From Mucilaginibacter celer (lineage in GTDB: Bacteria > Bacteroidota > Bacteroidia > Sphingobacteriales > Sphingobacteriaceae), in the NCBI RefSeq assembly GCF_003576455.2, contig NZ_CP032869.1, forward strand, positions 6,076,001 through 6,140,000: a DNA stretch of 64,000 bases. Reading direction: 5' to 3'. Below the pieces are notes generated by a model. The model worked only from the letters and a program-made list of their open reading frames with translations, made no database searches and was not told the DNA's origin. A program made the translations under genes and the position numbers. Positions 54,883 to 62,894 of this stretch are shown piece by piece (the first letter of the stretch is position 1; each line of letters begins with the position of its first letter).

Positions 54883-55990
54883 TAGCTTTTGGCTGATAGC
54901 CCTCTGTATGCTGCTTTCGGCATGCGATGGCTATGGGCAAAGCAAAGCTTTTGTGTACAAGCCGGTGCCTGCCGACTATTTACGAGACTACAGCTTCGTT
55001 CCCCGAAACAAAACAAACCGGGATACCGCTTTCGATATTACCCGTGCATTACCCCAGGGCTACGTTACCGATGGCTCGGTTGATTATACCGCATACCTGC
55101 AACAGGCCCTTAATAGTCACCCCAAAGTTGCTATGCCCAATTTCGCGGTGATGGTAAACGATGCCGGTTTAACTTTAAACAGCGGCCAGACGGTTGTTTT
55201 TAAAGACAGCTCGAAGCTGATTTTAAAACCCAGTGCACCGGGCACTTATGAGATTATCAGGATCCACAATGTTGAAAATGTAACGGTTTACTCGGCCGTG
55301 ATTTTGGGCGATAAAACCACGCATACAGGCACCGACGGGCAATGGGGGATGGGCATTGCTATCCGGGCTTCAAAAAACATTACCATCATTAACCCCAAAG
55401 TTTACCGTTGCTGGGGCGATGGTATTTATGTTGGGGGATTGAAAAATGTGCCCTCGCAAAACGTCAATATTGTGAATCCTTTGCTGGATGATAACCGGCG
55501 AAACGGCATCTCGGTTACTTCGGCAAACCAGCTTAGCATTACCGGCGGGGTGATAGCCAACAGCAACGGGCAGATGCCCCAAAGCGGCATCGATATCGAA
55601 CCTAACCGCCCTACCGATGTAATTGATCATATCAATATCAGCGATGTGGTAACCTATAATCACCCTAAATACGGCATTGTGATCTCATTGCAGCAATTGC
55701 GGGGCCGCAAAGCGGGCGAGACCAATATCAATATTAAAAACCCGGTTGATGATGGCTCGGGCAATGGTATAGCCATTATCGGCAGGCCATCGGCCGATGA
55801 TACACTCAACGGAAATATCAGCATAGTAAACCCGGTTTATCTTAACCAGGGCGATGCAGCCATTAAACTGCCTTTGCGTAATTACGGTATGCGGCTGCAC
55901 ATCAGCAACCCCGTAAAAGGCATTAAGCCCCGCGATTTTGACAAATTGAAAAAAGCCGCGCAGGCACAGCCCGGGGTGCAGATAGATTAA
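54857..55990 (+). CDS. Parallel beta-helix lipoprotein (pectate-lyase-like fold)
   Basis: A 377-residue lipoprotein with lipobox Cys23 (LLSAC) followed by DGYG. The domain from about residue 60 is a right-handed beta-helix with repeats of the type NITIINPKVYRCWGDGIYVGG, NVNIVNPLLDDNRRNGISVTS, and DHINISDVVTYNHPKYGIVIS. The 'GDGIYV' and 'RNGISV' turns resemble polysaccharide lyases and GH28. It may bind or trim the polysaccharide made by this locus. No catalytic residues are certain. It overlaps the preceding gene by 26 nt and is the only such enzyme-like gene in the EPS locus. Confidence 0.78.
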   Translation: MFPKKLLHNSFWLIALCMLLSACDGYGQSKAFVYKPVPADYLRDYSFVPRNKTNRDTAFDITRALPQGYVTDGSVDYTAYLQQALNSHPKVAMPNFAVMVNDAGLTLNSGQTVVFKDSSKLILKPSAPGTYEIIRIHNVENVTVYSAVILGDKTTHTGTDGQWGMGIAIRASKNITIINPKVYRCWGDGIYVGGLKNVPSQNVNIVNPLLDDNRRNGISVTSANQLSITGGVIANSNGQMPQSGIDIEPNRPTDVIDHINISDVVTYNHPKYGIVISLQQLRGRKAGETNINIKNPVDDGSGNGIAIIGRPSADDTLNGNISIVNPVYLNQGDAAIKLPLRNYGMRLHISNPVKGIKPRDFDKLKKAAQAQPGVQID

Positions 55991-56011
55991 CAACAGAAAA
56001 CAGTACACGCC

Positions 56012-56755
56012 ATGATCTCCATAATAACAGCCGCTTACAATTGCGCCGCCTATATTGCCGATACCATCCGCTCGGTACAAAACCAAACGGTTGGTGATTG
56101 GGAGATGATTATTATTGATGATAACTCGACGGATGATACGCTGAGCATTATTAAAGCCGAAGCTGCTGCCGATAGCCGGATTAAATATTTGGTTAATGAA
56201 AGCAACCTCGGTCCGGCAAAAACCCGCAACCGGGGCATTGAACTGGCGGCGGGTAAATACCTTGCTTTTTTGGATGGGGATGATTTGTGGCTGCCCGGCT
56301 TTATCGAAACCTCGTTAAATTTTATGCAGGCGCACAATTATCCTTTTGTTTTTGCCTCGTACAAAAGGGTTGATGAGGAGTTGAATCCTTTGTATACCGA
56401 TTTTATTGTACCTGAAAAGGTTAATTATCATAGCCTGCTGAAAACCTGCCCTATCTCCTGCCTTACCGCGGTGATGGATATTGAACGCATAGGCAAGTTT
56501 TACATGCCCGATATCCAGAAGCGACAAGATTATGGCCTGTGGCTATCTATCCTCAAAAAAATTGATTATGCCTACGGAATTGCCGAGCCGCTGGCCGTAT
56601 ACCGCATCCGCAAAAACTCGGTATCGCGCAATAAATACAAGGCAATGTTGTATGTATGGAAGGTTTACCGCGATGTGGAGAAACTGAATATGGTATACTC
56701 GGCCTGGCTGATGGTTAATTATGTGATTAACGGATTAAGAAAATACGCCCGATGA
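56012..56755 (+). CDS. Glycosyltransferase, GT2 family
   Basis: A 247-residue GT-A-fold transferase. It starts MISIITAAYNCAAYIADTIRSV, with the nucleotide-binding strand, followed by DWEMIIIDDNSTDDT (Asp pair at 36-37) and AFLDGDDLW near 92-100, where the DGDD is the DxD metal motif. The C-terminal part has KRQDYGLWLSIL, near the acceptor site. It is inverting in most family members. It follows the beta-helix lipoprotein gene by 21 nt and overlaps the next gene by 4 nt. The donor sugar is unknown. Confidence 0.9.
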   Translation: MISIITAAYNCAAYIADTIRSVQNQTVGDWEMIIIDDNSTDDTLSIIKAEAAADSRIKYLVNESNLGPAKTRNRGIELAAGKYLAFLDGDDLWLPGFIETSLNFMQAHNYPFVFASYKRVDEELNPLYTDFIVPEKVNYHSLLKTCPISCLTAVMDIERIGKFYMPDIQKRQDYGLWLSILKKIDYAYGIAEPLAVYRIRKNSVSRNKYKAMLYVWKVYRDVEKLNMVYSAWLMVNYVINGLRKYAR

Positions 56756-57678
56756 AAAAGATAGTAGTAACCGGCTATACCGGTTTTGTTGGCAGCAATT
56801 TAATGCCCTATTTAATAAATGAGGGTTTTGAGGTGATTGGTTTGGGGCGAACAAAACCGGCAGGCCAATCCTTTGCCCAGTTTACTTATGATGAGCTGCC
56901 CCAAATTACCGGCTACGATACCATAGTACACCTGGCCGGCAAAGCCCATGACCTGAAAAAAACTGCCGATGACCAGGCGTATTTTGAAGTAAACACCGAT
57001 CTCACTATCAAGCTTTTTAGCAGTTTTTTACAATCCGAAGCATCTACCTTTATTTATATGAGTAGTGTAAAGGCTGCTGCCGATACGGTAAACGGTATTT
57101 TGCTTGAAACCGACAAGCCCGAGCCTAAAACTCCCTACGGCCAATCCAAACTAAAAGCAGAAGAGTTTTTACTGAATGCCGCGCTGCCCGAGGGGAAACG
57201 GGTTATTATCCTAAGGCCCTGCATGATCCATGGTCCCGGTAATAAAGGTAACCTGAATCTGCTGTATCAATTTGTAAAAAAAGGAATCCCTTATCCGCTG
57301 GCTGCTTTCCAAAATAAGCGCTCATTACTATCCATAAACAACCTCCTGTTTGTTATAAAGGCTATTATAGATAAAAACTATATTGTTAGCGGATGTTATA
57401 ATGTTGCCGATGATGAACCACTTGCCACATCACAAATCATCGATGTTTTGGCCGCAGCTCAGAATATCAGGCCTAAAAAATGGGCTATCAATGCCGGCCT
57501 TATCAAATCAATTGCAAAAACAGGTGATGTGTTGAGGCTCCCGCTCAACTCCGAAAGGCTTAAAAAACTTACCGAAAGCTACCTGGTAAGCAATGACAAA
57601 ATAAAAGCCGCCATCGGGGTAGACCAAATGCCGCAGAGCGCAACCGATGGGCTTACCTACACCGCTTTAAACTTATAA
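56752..57678 (+). CDS. NAD-dependent epimerase/dehydratase (SDR)
   Basis: A 308-residue extended SDR. The Rossmann motif is TGYTGFVGSNL (residues 7-17). A catalytic Tyr in TPYGQSKLKAEEF (about 129-141; Tyr131, Lys135) and MSSVKAA are visible. C-terminal features LRPCMIHGPGNKGNL are typical of nucleotide-sugar epimerases and reductases such as WbpV/WbpK. Its partner WbpL-like gene lies 3 nt downstream, and the WbpM-like gene follows, so it may reduce a 4-keto sugar to make UDP-FucNAc or UDP-QuiNAc. Which one is inference from gene order. Confidence 0.82.
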   Translation: MKKIVVTGYTGFVGSNLMPYLINEGFEVIGLGRTKPAGQSFAQFTYDELPQITGYDTIVHLAGKAHDLKKTADDQAYFEVNTDLTIKLFSSFLQSEASTFIYMSSVKAAADTVNGILLETDKPEPKTPYGQSKLKAEEFLLNAALPEGKRVIILRPCMIHGPGNKGNLNLLYQFVKKGIPYPLAAFQNKRSLLSINNLLFVIKAIIDKNYIVSGCYNVADDEPLATSQIIDVLAAAQNIRPKKWAINAGLIKSIAKTGDVLRLPLNSERLKKLTESYLVSNDKIKAAIGVDQMPQSATDGLTYTALNL

Positions 57679-57681
57679 GTT

Positions 57682-58632
57682 ATGCTGCCTTACCTGCTTA
57701 TAACACTTATTTTAATTGTGCTGATTAATGCCTACTTCAGTCTCTCGGTACACTATAATATTTTTGATGTGCCCAATCACCGCAGCTCGCACCAGGAAAT
57801 TACCATTCGGGGGGCGGGTATTATTTTTCCGCTGGCTGTTATAGCGGGTTGGTTATTTTTTGGCGATGTGCCGGTATGGTTAATGGCCGGCTTGCTGCTC
57901 ATTAGCGTAATTAGCTTTGTTGATGATTTAATGCCCCTTAGCGCGGTTTTACGTTTGGCGGTTCATCTGGCAGCGGTTTCGATGATGCTTTATGCGTTGG
58001 ATGTTTATAACACCTGGCCGTTATGGATGGTTATTGCCGGCTACATTGCCATCATCGGCACCATTAACGGGTTTAATTTTATGGATGGCATTAACGGCAT
58101 TACCGGCATTTATTGCTCGGTGGCTTTAATCACGATGTTGTACATTAATTATTTTATCAGCCTGTTTGCCGCCTGGCACCTCATAATTTGTTTGCTGATA
58201 GCCTGCCTTATTTTCCTGTTTTACAATTTCAGGAAAAAGGCGAGGTGCTTTGCCGGTGATGTAGGCAGTATCAGTATTGCCTTTATACTGATAGCACTCA
58301 CCATTATGCTGCTTAACAAAACACATAATTTTAAATACCTGTTTTTATTTGGAGTTTATGGTACCGATGTGGTTTTAACCATTATAAAAAGGCTAAGACT
58401 TGGGCAAAACATTATGCAGGCGCACCGGCTGCACCTGTACCAGTTGATGGTGCATGAGCGGGGCTACACACACCGGCAAGTGGCCTTAATTTATGGCGGA
58501 ATACAACTATTAGTTAATTTATTTTTGGCCTGCACACATCTGCATTTCTACGTTTACCTGTTAATTATAACAGCCTGTTTAAGTGCCCTGTATTTAATTT
58601 TACAACGCAACCTTAAGTTAAAGATGGCATAA
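57682..58632 (+). CDS. Undecaprenyl-phosphate sugar-1-P transferase (WbpL/WecA-like)
   Basis: A 316-residue membrane enzyme of the MraY/WecA family, with 10 or so helices. It starts polymer synthesis by moving a sugar-1-phosphate from a UDP-sugar to undecaprenyl phosphate. Motifs in order are DVPNHRSSH (33-41), FVDDLMPL (about 75-82), NGFNFMDGINGI (about 131-142), AGDVGSISIAF (about 190-200) and QNIMQAHRLHLYQ (about 238-250). These match the DDXXD and HXH regions that bind metal and substrate. It directly follows the SDR gene and precedes the wbpM-like gene. WbpL uses UDP-FucNAc-type sugars. Confidence 0.9.
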   Translation: MLPYLLITLILIVLINAYFSLSVHYNIFDVPNHRSSHQEITIRGAGIIFPLAVIAGWLFFGDVPVWLMAGLLLISVISFVDDLMPLSAVLRLAVHLAAVSMMLYALDVYNTWPLWMVIAGYIAIIGTINGFNFMDGINGITGIYCSVALITMLYINYFISLFAAWHLIICLLIACLIFLFYNFRKKARCFAGDVGSISIAFILIALTIMLLNKTHNFKYLFLFGVYGTDVVLTIIKRLRLGQNIMQAHRLHLYQLMVHERGYTHRQVALIYGGIQLLVNLFLACTHLHFYVYLLIITACLSALYLILQRNLKLKMA

Positions 58633-58822
58633 TATTAACTTGTTACACGCTGATTTTGAGGGGTTTTATTGACCGAAATGCTGTAATATTCCTTTTACAA
58701 TTAATGCTGAATTAATTATAGCTTATCATTTGGTTTCTACTTTCGTTATGGATTACAAGCGTCCTTATCACAAATCGATCTTGTAATCCGCGTTAACAAT
58801 ATCACACTGCTGTTATCCTGTC
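58633..58822. other. Intergenic stretch with a dyad before the wbpM-like gene
   Basis: A perfect dyad, GGATTACAAG (58750-58759) and CTTGTAATCC (58780-58789), lies 34 nt before the ATG at 58823. 58624-58652 nearly repeats (27 of 29) the word at 36972-37000. A separate promoter for the wbpM-like gene is possible. No terminator is seen. Confidence 0.5.
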
Positions 58823-60772
58823 ATGCTAAAATTTTTACGGAAGGCGCGTACTGTTCCGCGCTGGATAGTGCTTTTTATTGACCTGTTTATAGCGTCAATC
58901 GCTTTCACTGCGGCCTGTGTGCTTATTAAACAAATAGGCCTGGTACCGATAGATAAGCAAGAGTTTTTGATGATGTGCGAAGTTTATCTCGCTGTCACTT
59001 TCGGCGTGTTTTTTTTAATGCGCATCCACACCGGGCTTATCAGGTTTACCAATTCGCAGGATATGCTGCGGATTTTTATAGCGGTTTTAATTTGTAATGT
59101 GGTATCCGGCGCTGTTTACGCCCTTGCTTTCAGCATTAAAGAGTTTACCGTTAACAAAGTGATCCTGCTGCTTATCATCAATTTCTCTATTAAAAGTTCG
59201 CTCATGATTTTTTTGCGTACTGCCGTGCGCAGTATGTACTACTATATCAAGTACCATTCATCCGCCAGTAAAAAATCGGTACTCATCTACGCTACCAATC
59301 ATAATTCGCTGCTGCTGAAACAAGCGTTGGAGGCCAGCAAAACGGGCAATTTTTATATAGCCGGTTTTGTAGAGATTGATAACCCCAAAATAAACAAGTT
59401 TATTGAGCAGCGTAAGGTATACCCCCTTGCCGAACTTGACAGGGTTGCCCGCCGCATGAATGTGGAGCGCCTTATTATCCCCGATGAAAAGCTGGATAGC
59501 CAGATTAAGCAGCAACTGATTGAACGCTGCCTGCAGGCCGGTATCAAAATATCATCGGTACCCCCATCAGATCAATGGTTTTCGGACGAGAGCCTGCCGA
59601 GGCAAATTAAGGATCTGAAAATTGAAGATCTGTTATCACGCAAGCCTATCGTTATCAATAACCAAAAAATTCATGGCGAACTGAGCGGCAAACGCATCCT
59701 GATTACCGGTGCTGCCGGATCAATAGGTTCAGAAATTATGCGCCAGGTGCTGCGCTTTGAGCCTGCCATGCTCATCCTTTGTGATCAATCCGAATCGCCC
59801 CTGCATGATTTGGGGCTGGAAGTTGAAGAGCTTGCACCCAACTGTACCGTAAAATTATTTATTGCCGACGTGCGCAACTATAAACGCATGCGGGCAATGT
59901 TTAAGGAGTTCAGGCCCGAAATTATATTCCATGCGGCAGCTTACAAGCACGTACCCCTGATGGAGGATAACCCTGCCGAGGCCATCCAGACCAATGTAGG
60001 CGGCACCAAAAACCTGGCCGACCTGGCCGTTTATTTCGATGCCGATAAGTTTGTAATGATCTCGACGGATAAGGCGGTTAACCCTACCAATATCATGGGT
60101 GCATCAAAACGCATTGCCGAAATTTATATCCAATCGCTTAATGAGGCCATTACCCACGGGCGCGATCATTTAAATACGGTTGATGGTTTATTAGCCGCCC
60201 CGGCTACCGCTAACACCAAATTTATCACCACGCGCTTTGGTAATGTTTTGGGTTCCAACGGATCGGTGATCCCGAGGTTTAAGGCGCAGATTAAAAAAGG
60301 CGGACCGGTTACCGTAACCCACCCCGAAATAACCCGCTATTTCATGACCATACCCGAGGCTGTGCAACTGGTGCTGGAAGCCGGCGTAACCGAGCAGGGC
60401 GGAAAAATATTTGTGTTTGACATGGGCGAACCGGTGAAGATAAGCGACATGGCCAAAAAAATGATCAGGCTGGCAGGCTTCACCCCCGGTGCCGAAATTG
60501 AAATTGTATACACCGGTTTAAGGCCTGGCGAAAAGCTGTACGAAGAACTACTGAACAACGAAGAGCTTACCCAACCAACCCATCACGAAAAAATTAAAGT
60601 AGCCAACGTACGCACTTACGATTATAAGGATGTAGTGGCCGATGTGGAAAAGCTACTGCAACTGGTGCAACGCGATGACGAGGAGGAGATTGTGAAAAAG
60701 ATGAAACAAATGGTACCCGAATACCTGAGCAACAACTCATACTACCAAAAACTTGATAAAGAACCTATATAG
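58823..60772 (+). CDS. UDP-sugar 4,6-dehydratase, WbpM/CapD-like
   Basis: A 649-residue membrane-bound dehydratase. Four helices at the N-terminus (about residues 14-35, 50-68, 80-105, 110-132) are followed by a nucleotide-binding linker. The catalytic SDR domain starts ITGAAGSIGSEI (294-305). The active site has MISTDKAVNPTNIMGASKR (412-430), in which Met425 replaces the usual Tyr and Lys429 is kept, as in WbpM. It forms a UDP-4-keto-6-deoxy sugar from UDP-GlcNAc. This supplies a 6-deoxy-sugar such as FucNAc or QuiNAc for the first residue, completed by the SDR and WbpL-like genes upstream. Confidence 0.92.
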   Translation: MLKFLRKARTVPRWIVLFIDLFIASIAFTAACVLIKQIGLVPIDKQEFLMMCEVYLAVTFGVFFLMRIHTGLIRFTNSQDMLRIFIAVLICNVVSGAVYALAFSIKEFTVNKVILLLIINFSIKSSLMIFLRTAVRSMYYYIKYHSSASKKSVLIYATNHNSLLLKQALEASKTGNFYIAGFVEIDNPKINKFIEQRKVYPLAELDRVARRMNVERLIIPDEKLDSQIKQQLIERCLQAGIKISSVPPSDQWFSDESLPRQIKDLKIEDLLSRKPIVINNQKIHGELSGKRILITGAAGSIGSEIMRQVLRFEPAMLILCDQSESPLHDLGLEVEELAPNCTVKLFIADVRNYKRMRAMFKEFRPEIIFHAAAYKHVPLMEDNPAEAIQTNVGGTKNLADLAVYFDADKFVMISTDKAVNPTNIMGASKRIAEIYIQSLNEAITHGRDHLNTVDGLLAAPATANTKFITTRFGNVLGSNGSVIPRFKAQIKKGGPVTVTHPEITRYFMTIPEAVQLVLEAGVTEQGGKIFVFDMGEPVKISDMAKKMIRLAGFTPGAEIEIVYTGLRPGEKLYEELLNNEELTQPTHHEKIKVANVRTYDYKDVVADVEKLLQLVQRDDEEEIVKKMKQMVPEYLSNNSYYQKLDKEPI

Positions 60773-60794
60773 TATTAAAACATAAAAAAAGATA

Positions 60795-61865
60795 ATGAAA
60801 ACATTTGCACTAAACCTGTTCCTTTTACTCATGATTTGCGCTTCGGCCGTACACGCGCAGGATCAGCCGGCTGCCGGGCGCGACAGCCTGTACAAGAACG
60901 CCGATTTTGAAAGGCTTACCTCGAGGGTGTTCTCGCTCAACAGCACCACGCCGCAAACCGGCATCCTGGTTGATTTTTCAAAAAAACCGGTTATCAAAGG
61001 TTCGATACCTGTTTACCAGGGCAACATGTCGATGCTGTTTGTTGAGGCAGCGGTAACCTCTAATAATGATTTTATCCCGCTGTTTGAAAAAGGAAAATGG
61101 GCCACCAACGCCTCAGGCAACCTGGCCTATACCCTGTTTTTAAACCGCGATACCAAATATGAAAGTTCGGCAGTAAGCAACGCTGCTTATACCCAGCCAT
61201 CAAGCGTGATGTGGGCATGGTTAACTGCCAAAGGTGGTTACAATTTTCAGAGCTACCTGTTTTTTTTGGATAACGGCGCCAGCAATGTTGAAAGCCAGAT
61301 TTCGCGTAAAAACTATAACAGCCTGTTTGGCCAGTTAACCGGCGGTTTTTATTTAACGCCGTTTAAAGGCACGGGCATGTCGTGGTTAAATATTACCGGT
61401 AACCTGGGTTTTGAGTACAGGCAAAATGATAATAATTACCTGGCTATGCAAACGGTTATTGTACGCTCGTATGATAAAATCACCTCAACCAAAAGCAGCG
61501 AAGCGCTTGAGGCCACCAGCGAGGAAACATCGGCAAAAAAAGGGTTATTTATAAAAGCTAATACAACAAGTGCCCTTTATAATGTTACTTTTTTAATCAG
61601 CCCCGATAAATACACATTCGGTCTTAATTTTTACGGTAAAACCAGGCTTACCGAAGCATTGAAATCAACTGATATCGGTTTTGGTATCAATATCCCGGTT
61701 CAGCGCACGGTACAAAACGAGCGCCGCACGCTGGTTAACCTAAGCCTTAACTACGAGGTGCCGGATATCAGCAATAAATTAAATAAAAATGCGAGGTTTT
61801 CTGATAAAGGTTTATTGGGCTTAACTGTTGCTATTCCTGTTTATACTTTAAGCTACGGTAAATAA
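60795..61865 (+). CDS. Hypothetical secreted/outer-membrane protein in the EPS locus
   Basis: A 356-residue protein with a signal peptide (residues 1-21, cut after AVHAQ). The rest is beta-rich with alternating hydrophobic strands: NLAYTLFLNR, NFQSYLFFLDNG, GQLTGGFYLTPF, NITGNLGFEYRQ, YTFGLNFYGKTRL and LGLTVAIPVYTLSYGK at the end. The terminal strand and aromatic residues suggest an outer-membrane beta barrel. No family was recognised. It is 22 nt downstream of the wbpM-like gene and 1 nt upstream of the next small gene, so it belongs to the EPS operon and may help surface attachment or secretion. Confidence 0.7.
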   Translation: MKTFALNLFLLLMICASAVHAQDQPAAGRDSLYKNADFERLTSRVFSLNSTTPQTGILVDFSKKPVIKGSIPVYQGNMSMLFVEAAVTSNNDFIPLFEKGKWATNASGNLAYTLFLNRDTKYESSAVSNAAYTQPSSVMWAWLTAKGGYNFQSYLFFLDNGASNVESQISRKNYNSLFGQLTGGFYLTPFKGTGMSWLNITGNLGFEYRQNDNNYLAMQTVIVRSYDKITSTKSSEALEATSEETSAKKGLFIKANTTSALYNVTFLISPDKYTFGLNFYGKTRLTEALKSTDIGFGINIPVQRTVQNERRTLVNLSLNYEVPDISNKLNKNARFSDKGLLGLTVAIPVYTLSYGK

Positions 61866-61866
61866 A

Positions 61867-62250
61867 ATGCACGGCATCAGTAAAAGTAAACATGAGCATT
61901 TAATTGAATCATTGCTCCTGCTTGAAAAATTACTTGCGGAAGAACAGGCCATTATAAAGCGGGCAAACGCCGAGCTGAACGGAAACGGGGCCGACATTGC
62001 CGATTACAGCGGCGAGCATAAACTGGCTGCCGTTTACCGCGAAGAACTTGACCAGATCTATACGCAATACAATACCATTTTGGTATCGCTTGCCGAGGTT
62101 ATTGAACGTTATGATAAACTGTTTAACCACGTGCGCCTGGAATACGTGAGTAAAAAACTAAAAGAGTTAAAGCGCAAAGTGAGCGCCGGCGAGGTGCGGT
62201 TTGACCTGCTGAAGGACAATATCCACACCGCCTACGGAATTTCCGACTGA
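61867..62250 (+). CDS. Hypothetical coiled-coil protein
   Basis: A 127-residue, charged and helical protein without signal peptide or membrane segment. Long heptad-like stretches (LIESLLLLEKLLAEEQAIIKRANAEL; LAEVIERYDKLFNHVRLEYVSKKLKELKRKV) indicate a coiled coil over most of its length. No family was recognised. It starts 1 nt after the preceding gene's stop, so it is probably translated with it and is the last gene of the EPS locus. A terminator follows at 62279. Confidence 0.6.
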   Translation: MHGISKSKHEHLIESLLLLEKLLAEEQAIIKRANAELNGNGADIADYSGEHKLAAVYREELDQIYTQYNTILVSLAEVIERYDKLFNHVRLEYVSKKLKELKRKVSAGEVRFDLLKDNIHTAYGISD

Positions 62251-62278
62251 CCATATCACTATAAGCACCTGCAATGCA

Positions 62279-62313
62279 TGTCCCGTTCGGCGCTTGGCCG
62301 GCGGGATTTTTTT
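62279..62313 (+). terminator. Terminator of the EPS locus
   Basis: TCCCGTTCGGC (62281-62291) pairs with GCCGGCGGGA (62297-62306) with small loops, followed by seven T's. It ends the transcription of the polysaccharide genes. Confidence 0.8.
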
Positions 62314-62359
62314 GTTTGACAAGCAGAAGATTGTAGCGTGTTGGGTATAATATGTTAGC

Positions 62360-62821
62360 TCAATCTATAAAATGATATAAAAATACCACCTCGCCGCTGA
62401 AGGCCGGTTTGCGCTGATCTTTTATTTCCATTTCGATAGCCATGGTAGCCTTGATTACGCCGCGCAGGTTTAATAAGCCTGCCAGTTTCACTTTTAAGCG
62501 TACTTCGCTGTTAACCAGTGCGGGCTGGGCAAAGCGCAGGCTTTCGATACCGTAGTTAATTTCCATTTTCAGGTTTTCGATCTTTACAATCTCTTTCCAC
62601 AGGTATGGGGTAAGCGACAGTGTAAGGTATCCATGCGCGATGGTGGTTTTAAACGGACTATCGGTTTTAGCTCTTTCCTCATCCGTGTGGATCCATTGAT
62701 GATCCAAAGTGGCATCGGCAAACTTGTTGATCTGCTCCTGGGTAATGGTATGCCATGATGAGGTACCCAATTCTTCGCCTACATGCTGTTCAAATTCCTG
62801 GAAACTTTTTATAACTATCAT
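62360..62821 (-). CDS. MaoC-family dehydratase/hydratase
   Basis: A 153-residue single hotdog-fold protein. The hydratase motif is DATLDHQWIHTD at residues about 35-46, with the catalytic Asp and His (DxxxxH) and then PFKTTIAHGYLTLSL at 57-71. It would hydrate enoyl-CoA or related thioesters. The start at 62821 (ATG) is in agreement with the family. It has its own promoter (62871-62879 on the minus strand) inside the end of the ligase gene, and no link with the neighbouring EPS or ligase genes is evident. Confidence 0.9.
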   Translation of the reverse strand: MIVIKSFQEFEQHVGEELGTSSWHTITQEQINKFADATLDHQWIHTDEERAKTDSPFKTTIAHGYLTLSLTPYLWKEIVKIENLKMEINYGIESLRFAQPALVNSEVRLKVKLAGLLNLRGVIKATMAIEMEIKDQRKPAFSGEVVFLYHFID

Positions 62822-62870
62822 ATCGGTATTTAATAACCGGCCACACGCAGCGGCCTTAAATTTTGAAGGC

Positions 62871-62879
62871 GCAAAGGTA
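62871..62879 (-). promoter_or_regulatory. -7 promoter box of the MaoC-like gene
   Basis: Read on the minus strand, TACCTTTGC matches TAnnTTTGC exactly, about 50 nt upstream of the ATG at 62821. It lies in the gap between the ligase gene end (62895) and the start codon. A -33 TTG at the usual spacing was not found. Confidence 0.5.
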
Positions 62880-62894
62880 TCAAATTAATCGTTA

